Assembly (NCBI RefSeq): GCF_042652185.1
Contig: NZ_JBHSIX010000038.1
DNA length: 64,000 nt
Origin: Actinacidiphila fildesensis
Lineage (GTDB): Bacteria > Actinomycetota > Actinomycetes > Streptomycetales > Streptomycetaceae
Strand: one strand, 5' to 3'
A program made the translations under genes and the position numbers. The notes beneath the pieces were generated by a model. The model worked only from the letters and a program-made list of their open reading frames with translations. It was not told the origin of the DNA and made no database searches. Positions 35,709 to 44,539 of the stretch are shown here, in pieces (position 1 is the first letter of the stretch; every line of letters begins with the position of its first letter).

Positions 35709-38306
35709 ATGACTGAGCAGTACGTATTGGACCTTCAAGAGGTCGACGAGACCCAGGTCGCGGTCGTCGGTGGCAAGGGCGCGCACCTGGGCGGGCTGTC
35801 GCGGATCGAAGGCATCCGCGTGCCGGGTGGCTTCTGCGTGACCACGGACGCGTTCCGGCGGATCATGGCGGAAGCGCTGTCGATCGACGACCAGCTCGAC
35901 CAGTTGTCGCGTGTGAACCCGGACGACCGGGAGGCGATCCGCACCCTCAGCGCGCAGATCCGTCGGACCATCGAAGGGATTGCCATCCCGGGTGATCTCG
36001 CGGCGGCGATCACCCGCTCGCTCGCCCGGCTCGGCGAGCAGGCCGCCTACGCCGTCCGGTCCAGCGCGACGGCGGAGGACCTGCCGACAGCGTCCTTCGC
36101 CGGCCAGCAGGACACGTACCTGAACATCGTGGGGCCGACGGCGATCCTTCAGCACGTCAGCCGGTGCTGGGCCTCGCTGTTCACCGAACGGGCCGTGACC
36201 TACCGCCGGCGCAACGGCATCGACCACCGTACGGTCCACATGGCCGTGGTCGTGCAGCAGATGGCCTTCCCGCATGCGGCCGGTATCCTGTTCACCGCCG
36301 ACCCCGTCACGGGCAACCGGAAGGTCGCCACCGTGGACGCCGGCTTCGGCCTCGGCGAGGCCCTGGTCTCCGGCCTGGTGAACCCGGACGTCTACACGGT
36401 GCGACACGGCGAAGTCATCGCCAAGGCGATCGGCGCCAAACAGCGTGCCATTTACGCCCTGCCCGCCGGCGGCACGCAGGAAGTGGCGATCGACTCGCAG
36501 CGGCAGGAGCAGCCGGCGCTGACGGATGCGCAGGTCGTGCTGCTCGTACAGCTCGGGCGGCGGATCGAAGCGCACTTCGGCCGCCCGCAGGACATCGAAT
36601 GGTGTCTGGTCGACGACGGCTTCCAGATCGTTCAGAGCCGGCCGATCACGACGCTGTTCCCCATCCCCGAGTCGGGCGACCAGGAGAATCACGTCTACGT
36701 CTCCGTCGGTCACCAGCAGATGATGACCGACCCCATGAAGCCCCTGGGGTTCTCCATGTGGCAGCTGACGGCCATGGTGCCGATGCACGAGGCCGGCGGG
36801 AGGCTGTTCGTCGACGTCACCCGGCGCCTGGCCTCGCCCGCGAGCCGCGCCGGCCTCCTGGACATCATGGGGAAGGGCGATCCGCTGGTCAGGGACGCTC
36901 TGGAGACCGTTCTCGACCGCGACGGCTTCGTCCCGTCGCTCCCGGACGCAGGTCCCGGCGGGCCGCCGGCCGGCAGCCCGCCCGCCCCGATCGACACCGA
37001 TCCGGCCATCGTCACCGAGCTGATCGAGCGCAGCCGGCTGTCCATCGCCGCCCTGGAGCGCGCCATCCGGACGAAGACCGGACCGGCGCTCTTCGACTTC
37101 CTGCGGGAGGCCTTCGAGGAGCACAAGCGAGTCCTCAGCGACCCGTTGAGCCTGCAGGTGATCATGGCGGGGATGGAGTCCACCTGGTGGCTCAACGACA
37201 AGCTGCAGGAGTGGCTGGGCGAGAAGAACGCGGCTGACACGCTCACGCTGTCCGCCCCCGACAACGTCACGTCGGAGATGGGACTGGCGCTGCTCGACGT
37301 GGCGGACGTGATCCGCCCGTATCCGGAGGTGGTGACGTTCCTGCAGGGCGTCGAGGACGAGGGTTTCCTGGACGAGCTGGCGAAGGTCGCGGGCGGGACC
37401 GAGGCGCGTGACGCCATCGAGGCCTACCTCGACCGGTACGGCATGCGCTGCGTCGGCGAGATCGACATCACGAGGCCACGTTGGCGCGAGCGCCCCACCA
37501 CGCTCGTGCCCGTGATCCTCGACAACGTCAGGATCTTCGAGCCGGGCGCCGCCGAGCGGCGTTTCGAGGAAGGGCGGCAGAAGGCGCTGAAGAAGGAGCA
37601 GGACGTCCTGTCACGCCTGCGGGCCCTGCCGGACGGCGACCGGAAAGCCGACGAGACCAAGCGGATGATCGACCGGGTCCGGACCTTCATCGGGTACCGG
37701 GAGTACCCGAAGTACGGCATCATCAGCCGCTACTTCGTCTACAAGCAGGCCCTGCTGGCGGAGGCCGAGCGTCTTGTGCAGGCTGACGTGCTCCCTGCCA
37801 AGGAGGACATCTTCTACCTCACGTTCCAGGAGTTTCACGACGTCGTGCGCTCTCACCAGGTGGATGACCAGCTCATCCAGGAGCGCAAGGACGCGTTCCG
37901 CTCGTATCACGCGCTCACACCGCCCCGGGTGCTCACCTCGGACGGTGAGGCCGTCACCGGGGCGTACCGACGTGACGACGCGCCGGCCGGCGCCCTGATC
38001 GGCCTGCCGGTTTCCGCTGGGACTATTGAGGGACGGGCCCGCGTCATCCTTGACATGGCGGAGGCCGATCTCGAAGCGGGCGACATCCTGGTCACCGCCT
38101 TCACGGACCCCAGCTGGTCGCCGCTGTTCGTCGGCATCGCGGGCCTGGTGACGGAGGTGGGTGGCCTGATGACCCATGGCGCCGTGATCGCCCGTGAGTA
38201 CGGCTTGCCGGCCATCGTCGGCGTGGAGCAGGCCACCCGGCTGATCAAGGACGGGCAGCGGATCCGCGTGCACGGAACCGACGGGTACATCGAGATCCTG
38301 TCGTGA
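35709..38306 (+). CDS. rph: Rifamycin-inactivating phosphotransferase
   Basis: 865 residues, the normal length. The N-terminal ATP-binding domain (VGGKGAHLGGLSRIEGIRVP, then YAVRSSATAEDLPTASFAGQ and FQIVQSRPITTLFP) is followed by the rifamycin-binding domain (about 330-750) and the C-terminal swivelling phospho-His domain with GGLMTHGAVIAREYGLPAIV (His about residue 823). The enzyme splits ATP into AMP and Pi and phosphorylates the C21 hydroxyl of rifamycins, inactivating them. ATG 35709 has GGAGGT 6 bases upstream. No helR-type helicase gene is beside it. Confidence 0.95.
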   Translation: MTEQYVLDLQEVDETQVAVVGGKGAHLGGLSRIEGIRVPGGFCVTTDAFRRIMAEALSIDDQLDQLSRVNPDDREAIRTLSAQIRRTIEGIAIPGDLAAAITRSLARLGEQAAYAVRSSATAEDLPTASFAGQQDTYLNIVGPTAILQHVSRCWASLFTERAVTYRRRNGIDHRTVHMAVVVQQMAFPHAAGILFTADPVTGNRKVATVDAGFGLGEALVSGLVNPDVYTVRHGEVIAKAIGAKQRAIYALPAGGTQEVAIDSQRQEQPALTDAQVVLLVQLGRRIEAHFGRPQDIEWCLVDDGFQIVQSRPITTLFPIPESGDQENHVYVSVGHQQMMTDPMKPLGFSMWQLTAMVPMHEAGGRLFVDVTRRLASPASRAGLLDIMGKGDPLVRDALETVLDRDGFVPSLPDAGPGGPPAGSPPAPIDTDPAIVTELIERSRLSIAALERAIRTKTGPALFDFLREAFEEHKRVLSDPLSLQVIMAGMESTWWLNDKLQEWLGEKNAADTLTLSAPDNVTSEMGLALLDVADVIRPYPEVVTFLQGVEDEGFLDELAKVAGGTEARDAIEAYLDRYGMRCVGEIDITRPRWRERPTTLVPVILDNVRIFEPGAAERRFEEGRQKALKKEQDVLSRLRALPDGDRKADETKRMIDRVRTFIGYREYPKYGIISRYFVYKQALLAEAERLVQADVLPAKEDIFYLTFQEFHDVVRSHQVDDQLIQERKDAFRSYHALTPPRVLTSDGEAVTGAYRRDDAPAGALIGLPVSAGTIEGRARVILDMAEADLEAGDILVTAFTDPSWSPLFVGIAGLVTEVGGLMTHGAVIAREYGLPAIVGVEQATRLIKDGQRIRVHGTDGYIEILS

Positions 38307-38363
38307 CCTGTCAGGCCGATCGGGCCGACTAGACCGACCAGACCGGGAGGCGCCGGAGCGAGG

Positions 38364-38855
38364 TCAGTGCTTCCGTACGACGCGCTCCGGCGTGCCCGGC
38401 TTCCAGATCGTGACGTCCATGTGGCCGCCGCCGACCTCTACCGCTGACGCGGCGGTCACATCGGCCGCGTAGAAGTGGTCGAAGTCGCGCCCCCGGAGAT
38501 CGAGTCCGGTGTCTTCGAACAGGTCGGTGGCGAACCGCTGATGCAGCGCCTTGTCCTGGACGTCGACGACGACGCCCCACAACTTCGCGTCACCGTCCTT
38601 GACCTCGGCGTCGACCGTTGCCGTGTGCAGGCAGAAGCGCGGGTCGCGGCCCAGGTCCCGGAATTTGGTGGTGTCCGGCATGCCCACGATCCACAGCTGG
38701 TCTTCGAACACTCTCGGTTCGATCGGACTGATCCGCGGGAATCCGTCCGAGCGGAGAGTGGCAAGGAGGCACAGGTTGCCTGTGGCGGCATGACGGCGGG
38801 TGAAGATGCCGGCGATCCGCGGCGCGCCCTCGGTGAACTCTTTCCAGGTCGTCAT
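38364..38855 (-). CDS. Pyridoxamine 5'-phosphate oxidase-family protein
   Basis: 163 residues of the split-barrel flavin-binding fold: GNLCLLATLRSDGFPRISPI then LWIVGMPDTTKFRDLGRDPR and an ending TIWKPGTPERVVRKH. Such proteins bind FMN, F420 or haem and reduce or sequester small molecules. The strand pattern is complete. No ribosome site is seen before ATG 38855, so it may be leaderless. It converges with rph, 57 bases apart. Confidence 0.8.
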   Translation of the reverse strand: MTTWKEFTEGAPRIAGIFTRRHAATGNLCLLATLRSDGFPRISPIEPRVFEDQLWIVGMPDTTKFRDLGRDPRFCLHTATVDAEVKDGDAKLWGVVVDVQDKALHQRFATDLFEDTGLDLRGRDFDHFYAADVTAASAVEVGGGHMDVTIWKPGTPERVVRKH

Positions 38856-38927
38856 GGTTGTGACGCTACGACAACGCGGGCCTGAGCGGCAGGCAACACG
38901 CGACCTCGGCCCCCGGGCCCACCCCGG

Positions 38928-39330
38928 TCAGAGGCGTGTTGCTACGCGGATCAGGTCGGCGACTGCGCGAAGTCGGCTCTGTGACGGCCAAGCGATCACC
39001 GTTGTCACCGGCGGAGCGTCCATGACCGGTACGGCGGCGAGATCCCGGCTCAGGTCGGTGCCGGCGGACTCGGGTCGCCGGCGGCGCCGGATTTGACGGC
39101 GAGGACGAGGCTGGGTCGCGGTTGCGCGGCCTGCTGGGTACGCCGCTCCGCCGCGGCTACCGCGCTGAGGATGGCGCGCCCCTCGGAGAGCAGCACCGCT
39201 CCCGCTTCGGTGAGGGTGACCTTGCGGCTGGTGCGCTCCAACAGCGTGACCCCGAGCTTGTCGCTCGAGCCGGGTGATCGCGCGGGACAGGGGCTGCTCG
39301 TCAACAGTGCGGGTACCACCGACGGTTGTA
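38928..39330 (-). pseudogene. Broken LysR-family regulator
   Basis: Pieces of the LysR N-terminus lie in alternating frames: QPLSRAITRLE (recognition helix, about 39265-39310), then after a frameshift LGVTLLERTSRKVTLTEAGA (about 39190-39260) and the linker helix, then near 39085 a second shift into a short tail ending at 38928 (IAWPSQSRLRAVADLIRVA). The effector domain is almost wholly missing. It cannot be functional. Confidence 0.75.
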
Positions 39331-39815
39331 CCGCCTCGGCACTGCCCGACAGGGCACGGACAGCCGGCAGCGAGCTGCGCAGCTCGGCCAGCGCCGTTCG
39401 TCCTTTTCCACGCGGTCACCTCAACGGCGACCAAGCCACGCTGCTACCCGCCTGCACCGCACCCATCTTCGTCGCGAGCCCGGGTCCTTCGGGCCATCGA
39501 ACCGCCCGTCCTCCGGCCGTGGTGCGCCTGACTGCATTGCTGGGATCCATTCCGTCCCTGCAAGCTCCCAACGTAGGTCCTGCGTGTCCACCCACCAGAG
39601 TTCGGGATACCCGTGCCCTCGCTATCAGTTCACTATCGGAACCGTTCTCACCGGGCGCCAGGAAGCCTGGCTGAGAAGGGACCTCCAAGGGCCGCTGGAA
39701 AGCCGTGGAGCTTGCCAGGAAGGTAATTTTCGCGCGTAGCGTCAACCGATCCGAGAGGTGTATCGCTCATGAGATCTCATCTGAAGCAGAGGCGTGGACT
39801 GCTGGAGAGGCGCGA

Positions 39816-39859
39816 TGCCGGTGTCGAGCGTACTTCACCAGGTGCGCTCGACACCGGCA
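39816..39859 (+). promoter_or_regulatory. Perfect long hairpin in the regulator leader
   Basis: TGCCGGTGTCGAGCG / CGCTCGACACCGGCA, 15-base arms, 14-base loop containing CACC-A-GGTG. It is about 190 bases upstream of the regulator start. It could be a terminator/attenuator or a protein site. Confidence 0.6.
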
Positions 39860-39923
39860 CGTCGACGGGGTGGTGTGCCGAGCTGACGAATCGTGCATCG
39901 CCGGCGCTGGCCCGTCAGGGGCC

Positions 39924-39936
39924 TGATCGTCGATCA
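39924..39936. promoter_or_regulatory. TGATCG-T-CGATCA palindrome
   Basis: A 13-base perfect dyad about 115 bases upstream of the PAS-LuxR-type regulator; a possible operator. Short palindromes like this can occur by chance. Confidence 0.3.
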
Positions 39937-40051
39937 TGGTCTGTGTGGTGGGGAACTAGGCACGTTCGACGATGGGCCGCTGCACTCGATACGCCGGCGC
40001 CGATTACCAGCCGATGACCACGGGATCCGATGAAGAATGGGGGAGTTGGGT

Positions 40052-41125
40052 ATGTACGCAGAAGCGGATGACGGGCGGGCCCTGCGGGAGCCCGGCAATT
40101 GGGAGGCGTCGGCCCGGAAGCCGCCGGTGCAGCAGGACCGTTCGGAATTTGCGCGGTGGTTCGAGGCGATTGCCGTGTTCGCGCCGGCGCCGGCGTTCAT
40201 CCGGGACGGGCAGGGCCGGTATTTGTGGGTCAACGCCGCCTACGCGCACCTTTACTGCAGGGAGCCCGACGATGTCGTCGGGAGGGCCGTCGAGGAGATC
40301 GACACACCCGCCGACGCGGCCATGTTCCGCGCGCTCGACCGCGAGGTGCTCCTGTCCGGCAGGCCCGTCCGTCATACCCTTTCCTTCCGGCATCCCGACG
40401 GGTTACCCCGCCAGGTGACCGGGCACCGCTTCGTGCTCGACGTCGGCTGCGGTCCGCGTGTGGGCGGCATCTATGTCGACCTCACCGACCACACCCGGGT
40501 CCTGGAGGACAAGACCGTCGCCGACGAGGAACTGCACGCGTTGCGGGAGCGTACGGGGCTCGCCGTCGTGACACTGGACCTGAGCGGCCGGGTGCGGAGA
40601 GTCAGTGGCGGCGCCGCCCAACTGCTGGGGAGCGGCCGCAGCGCCCTGGAGGGAAGCTGGGCCGCCGAGCATCTGGACGGTGGTCTCGATGACGGCACGG
40701 TGCGGCGCGTATGGGCGGACCTCGTCGCGGGACGGACCTCCCGGTACAGCGGCTCGGTGGTCTGCCGTACGGCCTCCGGCGGCAACAGGGTGCTGCGGAC
40801 CGACCTGGCGGTGGTCAGGAGGCAAGGAGCGCCCGACCACATCGCAGCCGTTCTGACCGCGCTGAGCGCCGAGTTCCGCGGAAGGCCGCGTCTGAGTCCG
40901 GTGCAGTTGCGCGTGCTCACGTTGATGGCCGGCGGCCGCCCGAACACGGTCATAGCCTCCGACCTCGGACTGTCGCGGCAAGCGCTGGACTACCACCTGC
41001 GGCGACTGCGCGGTGTGCTGGACGCCGCTTCCCGTCCGGCGATGGTGGCTCGCGCCTACGCTCTGGGCATTCTCGACGCCACCGCCTGGCCGCCGCGGGC
41101 CGCCGACGCCCTCTCCCGGCATTGA
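40052..41125 (+). CDS. PAS-domain transcriptional regulator with LuxR-type HTH
   Basis: About 357 residues. The N-terminal region has one clear PAS domain (about 45-165: PAPAFIRDGQGRYLWVNAAY, then DDVVGRAVEEID and HTLSFRHPDGLP) and a second weaker PAS-like unit (about 170-275: TGLAVVTLDLSGRVRRVSGG). The C-terminal HTH is LuxR-like: LSPVQLRVLTLMAGGRPNTV, then IASDLGLSRQALDYHLRRLR. PAS-LuxR proteins are typical pathway-specific regulators of antibiotic clusters. ATG 40052 has GGGGAG upstream; ATG 40037 is the alternative. It converges on the MFS gene with a 7-base gap, so it probably controls the leftward genes at 41-46 kb. Confidence 0.85.
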   Translation: MYAEADDGRALREPGNWEASARKPPVQQDRSEFARWFEAIAVFAPAPAFIRDGQGRYLWVNAAYAHLYCREPDDVVGRAVEEIDTPADAAMFRALDREVLLSGRPVRHTLSFRHPDGLPRQVTGHRFVLDVGCGPRVGGIYVDLTDHTRVLEDKTVADEELHALRERTGLAVVTLDLSGRVRRVSGGAAQLLGSGRSALEGSWAAEHLDGGLDDGTVRRVWADLVAGRTSRYSGSVVCRTASGGNRVLRTDLAVVRRQGAPDHIAAVLTALSAEFRGRPRLSPVQLRVLTLMAGGRPNTVIASDLGLSRQALDYHLRRLRGVLDAASRPAMVARAYALGILDATAWPPRAADALSRH

Positions 41126-41132
41126 CCAGGTC

Positions 41133-42398
41133 TCAGGCCTCCTCGGGAGCTGGACGGACCCGGTCACGACGGACGAGCCACAGGACGACGCTGACGACCA
41201 GAAGCAGCAGGCACGTTCCCACGGCCGCGTGCACCAGGAGGGCGTCGAGGCGGTCGGCCGCGAGGTAGGCGCCGACGGCCAGCGCGACCAGGGCGCACAC
41301 CCCGCGGTCGATGATGGACTCCAACGACAGGAGCGTTGCGCGGTAAGGGGTCTGCGGGATCGCCGCGTTGATCAGGTTCCGCTGGACCGGGTAGGCGAGA
41401 CCGGTCGCCGCCGCGAAGACACACAGCCATCCGACGGTGGCCATGGCCCCGGCCATGGTGGTGGCGGCCAGGGACAGGGCCATCACGAGGCTCAGGACGG
41501 TGACGATGACCGTGTCCGACAGCTTGCCGCGGACCCAGCCCGGCCGTGCCGAACCGACGGCCTCGGCCACGGTCATGGCGGACAGCACCGCGCCGTGGTC
41601 GGCGACCGGAATGGCCTTGTCGAGGAGTAGCGGCTGGAAGAGGTTGACCTGGCAGATGCGGGCCAGCGTGAAGATGGCGACGCCCTGCACCATCAAGGGT
41701 CCCAGAGATCGCGAGTTCTTGAGCAAGGTCAGTGCCTGGCGGGCGGAGCTGAGGAGGCCGGCGCGCTCAGCGTGCGGGCGCTGTGCCTCGTGGTCCGCGG
41801 CGAGGGCGGGGAGTGCGCCGGCGCAGGCCAGCGAACCGAGTGTGCAGGCGGCTGTCAGCAGGTAGGGGGCTTGGTGCTGGAGGTGCATCAGGACGCCGAC
41901 CAGCGGCCAGCAGGCGATTTTCGCCCACAGTCCGAGGGACCTCGCGGTGCCCTCCGCCTGGACGTAGTGCTCGCCGGCACCGTTGGCGTGCAGGTACTCG
42001 TACAGGTAGGCGCTGGAGGCTCCGGACACCAGGGACCGGGCGGCGGCGATGGCCAGAAAGTGCAGCAGGAAGCCCGAGAAGGAGGGCCAGGCCACCGGGA
42101 CCAGGTTGGCGGCGGTCATCACCGCCGCTCCCAGTTGCAGGCAGCGTCGCTGTCCGATGCGGTCCGCGAGGAGACCGGTGGGTATTTCCAGCAGGCAGAA
42201 CGCCACGTAGTAGATGCTCTGGATGCCGAAGATCTGGCTGTCCGACAGCCCCGCCTGCCTCTGGTACTCGTAGAAGACCGGCATCCACCACAGCAGGTTG
42301 AACAGCAGTTGGAAGCCGTTGTTCAGGCGGATCACGCGCAGGACGTTCTTGCGCAGGGGGGCGCGGCGCTTCGCACGCGCGAGCAGGGAAACAGGCAT
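41133..42398 (-). CDS. MFS transporter
   Basis: 421 residues with about 12 membrane helices. The MFS motif A equivalent is EIPTGLLADRIGQRRCLQLG between helices 2 and 3. A central cytoplasmic loop (DHEAQRPHAERAGLL) splits two six-helix halves. It resembles antibiotic or metabolite exporters. Last gene of the leftward unit with the dikinase-like and ATP-grasp genes, but separated from them by a hairpin (42475-42511). Likely exports the product of this locus (inference). Confidence 0.88.
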   Translation of the reverse strand: MPVSLLARAKRRAPLRKNVLRVIRLNNGFQLLFNLLWWMPVFYEYQRQAGLSDSQIFGIQSIYYVAFCLLEIPTGLLADRIGQRRCLQLGAAVMTAANLVPVAWPSFSGFLLHFLAIAAARSLVSGASSAYLYEYLHANGAGEHYVQAEGTARSLGLWAKIACWPLVGVLMHLQHQAPYLLTAACTLGSLACAGALPALAADHEAQRPHAERAGLLSSARQALTLLKNSRSLGPLMVQGVAIFTLARICQVNLFQPLLLDKAIPVADHGAVLSAMTVAEAVGSARPGWVRGKLSDTVIVTVLSLVMALSLAATTMAGAMATVGWLCVFAAATGLAYPVQRNLINAAIPQTPYRATLLSLESIIDRGVCALVALAVGAYLAADRLDALLVHAAVGTCLLLLVVSVVLWLVRRDRVRPAPEEA

Positions 42399-42474
42399 GG
42401 GTGACCTTCGTCGATGAGCGGGACGGTGCGAGGGGCCGGCTTCCCCGAGAGTGCGCGGGCGACCACGGGGGACG

Positions 42475-42511
42475 GGCCCCACCACACCGGAAGTCCTGTG
42501 GTGGTGGGGCC
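42475..42511 (-). terminator. Hairpin between the dikinase-like and MFS genes
   Basis: GGCCCCACCAC / GTGGTGGGGCC, 11-base stem, 15-base loop, 12 bases beyond the dikinase stop. It could terminate or attenuate transcription into the MFS gene. Confidence 0.65.
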
Positions 42512-42523
42512 TGCCGGGCGGTG

Positions 42524-44539
42524 TCAGGCGCTGTAGGGCCTCAGCTGGAGGATGTGGAGCCGGCCACCGGGTGCGAGGAGCCATTCGATGTCGAGCGGCA
42601 CCGCGAAGGTGTAGTCGGTGGCGAAGTGGGACTGGAGCAGGCGGCCGGCCAGCGCGAGCTCGCCGAGGTGGTCCTGCGTGTGCGGGTCCAGGTCCTCGGA
42701 GGCCGCACCGAGCGAGATGGTACGGCCGCCGCCCTCCACGGTGTTGTAGAGGTACTGCAGGGGCAGCGTGGTGCCGTCGACGATGTCGGAGGTGGAGCCG
42801 TGCGCGCAGTTCAGGTAGACGTTGCGGAAGTCGGCCCTGTTGGTCGGGTTGCAGGTGACCATCACGCCTCCGAGCGGGGATGCCTCGTACCGCTGGACGA
42901 TCACGCCCATGTACGTGTCGTCGAGGGAGATGCCTGCCTGGTGGCGCAGCCGCACGCTACGGGGGGACAGCAGGGACGCCCACACGTGGCGGATGGCGTC
43001 CAGGAGTCCGGGGAGATCGGTGACCTTGGTGTGCGACTCGTAGATGCCCGCGGCGGAAAAGCCCGGCAGGTCTTCGGCGTTGGAGGAGGAGCGCACAGCG
43101 AAGCGGCTCGTTCCAGCCAGGTGCTTGACCAGATGCGTGTCGAGCGCGCTGACCAGGTCCTCGGGCACCGGCAGGGTGCGCACCAGGTGCTGCAACTGGA
43201 CGCAGGCGGTGTCCACGGCGTCCATGGCATCCAGTTCCAGGGCCATCTTCAGCTTGCCGATGCTCTGCTGCACCGCAGGCGAGGAGTCCAGAAATCGCTG
43301 CTGGACGGCGAAGGGGACGGCTATCCCCTCCGGTGCGCTGACGCGCCGGGCCAGGAACGCACCGGCGGCCTCGGCCAGATCGGCGTGCTCGGGCGTCTGC
43401 AGGCGGCCCGCCAGGTGGCCGAGCAGGTCGGGCCTGGGCGGGCGCGGTACGGAGTAGTAGCCGGTCAGCCGGGCCGAGCCGTGGCGCAGCACATGGTGCA
43501 GCTCGCCGAGGTTGGCCGCCTTGGTGCCGTAGCTGCGCCGGTCGTGGGAGCGGAGTTCACTCAGCGGCACGATGGGGACGTCGGCGACCTGGGGGGCGTC
43601 GAGCCTGATGCGCTGGGTGTGCCACGTCGGTTCGTTGAGGTCGGACGGCTGCTCGGCGCGTTCGACGACAGCGGTGTCGGCCAGCACCTCGTAGCGGATC
43701 CAGGCGCCGTCGAGGTCCTCGGCGGCGATCCGGTCCAGGACACCGCGCACGATGGCGTTGGGGATGCCCCAGCCGGCCGCCAGCATGTTGGTGTGCGACA
43801 GGGGGGTCGTGGGCGAGCCGTTGATCAGGCCGGCGAGCCGCGGGATGTCGTCCGGGACCACCGGCATGGCGACGATGTCGTACCACGTGAGTCCGGGGCG
43901 GGCGGCGAGGTACTCCTCGGTGGAGGTGAAGGCCCGCAGCCGGCCGACGGCCGAGCCGAGGGTGAGCGGTACGAAGGGGGCGGCCGCGAAGAGCTCGTGG
44001 CCCTGGGTGCGCGGCAGCACGGTCTCGGGCACGGAGGTGAGAGCGTTCGCCTGGCCGTGGTTGGCCGGCTTGATCAGCAGCGCCAGCGCGCTGTCGAGCT
44101 GCTCGCGGACGAAGGAGTAGAACTCGGTGAGCAGCGTCGCGCCCATGGTGTCGGCCTCGGTCGTCTCCAGCACCAGGAACGGCTGTGACTGGTCCTCGGG
44201 CCCGCCGAAGTGCAGGGACAGGACACCGAGCAGGAACCGGCGCTCCGGGTCCTGGTAGACGCTGTGGTTGAAACTGTCGAGCTCGGAGTCGAGTTCCTCC
44301 AGGGTCAGCGCCTGGATCTCGGTGGCGATGTAGTTGACGTGGAAGGAGTGCACGGCGCTGTCGAGGATGTGCCACACACCCTGTTGCCGGTCCACGACGA
44401 CCTTGACGTAAGGGTGGCCGCCGAGGACGCCGCACAGCTGCTCGAACAGGGGCAGGGTGAGCACACTGCCCACGACTGCTCCCTGGTGAGCCGTGGTCGG
44501 TGCGCCCGTCCCGGGCACGGGAGTGCCGGAGTTCGTCAT
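42524..44539 (-). CDS. Dikinase-like protein: phospho-His domain followed by PEP/pyruvate-binding ATP domain
   Basis: 671 residues. Residues 1-200 are a domain I do not recognise. Residues ~205-275 look like the swivelling phospho-histidine domain of PEP synthase/PPDK enzymes: TPLSHTNMLAAGWGIPNAIV (candidate His249). Residues ~338-671 are the PPDK-type nucleotide-binding domain: GTKAANLGELHHVL, FAVRSSSNAEDLPGFSAAGI, and the end DIEWLL..HILQLRPYS. The order His domain then ATP domain is that of glucan water dikinase, the reverse of Rph or PPDK, and no PEP-binding barrel is present. It would pass the beta-phosphate of ATP to an unknown acceptor. Its ATG overlaps the stop of the ATP-grasp gene (ATGA). 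Confidence 0.75.
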   Translation of the reverse strand: MTNSGTPVPGTGAPTTAHQGAVVGSVLTLPLFEQLCGVLGGHPYVKVVVDRQQGVWHILDSAVHSFHVNYIATEIQALTLEELDSELDSFNHSVYQDPERRFLLGVLSLHFGGPEDQSQPFLVLETTEADTMGATLLTEFYSFVREQLDSALALLIKPANHGQANALTSVPETVLPRTQGHELFAAAPFVPLTLGSAVGRLRAFTSTEEYLAARPGLTWYDIVAMPVVPDDIPRLAGLINGSPTTPLSHTNMLAAGWGIPNAIVRGVLDRIAAEDLDGAWIRYEVLADTAVVERAEQPSDLNEPTWHTQRIRLDAPQVADVPIVPLSELRSHDRRSYGTKAANLGELHHVLRHGSARLTGYYSVPRPPRPDLLGHLAGRLQTPEHADLAEAAGAFLARRVSAPEGIAVPFAVQQRFLDSSPAVQQSIGKLKMALELDAMDAVDTACVQLQHLVRTLPVPEDLVSALDTHLVKHLAGTSRFAVRSSSNAEDLPGFSAAGIYESHTKVTDLPGLLDAIRHVWASLLSPRSVRLRHQAGISLDDTYMGVIVQRYEASPLGGVMVTCNPTNRADFRNVYLNCAHGSTSDIVDGTTLPLQYLYNTVEGGGRTISLGAASEDLDPHTQDHLGELALAGRLLQSHFATDYTFAVPLDIEWLLAPGGRLHILQLRPYSA

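Larger units (their letters stand above)
39331..40051. other. Long leader region before the PAS-LuxR-type regulator
   Basis: About 720 bases without a supported gene. It holds a perfect 15-base-arm hairpin (39816-39859) and a small palindrome (39924-39936). An 82-codon frame from ATG 39769 has a plausible ribosome site (GAGAGG) but runs through the hairpin and has no family features. Confidence 0.45.

Noticed and set aside
39769..40017. 82-codon ORF with GAGAGG site and a DTGTSTGWCAELTNRAS core that could suggest a modified-peptide precursor
   Set aside because: It runs through a perfect 15-bp hairpin, has an Arg/Trp-rich tail without a leader-core pattern, and no lanthipeptide or other modification enzyme is nearby.
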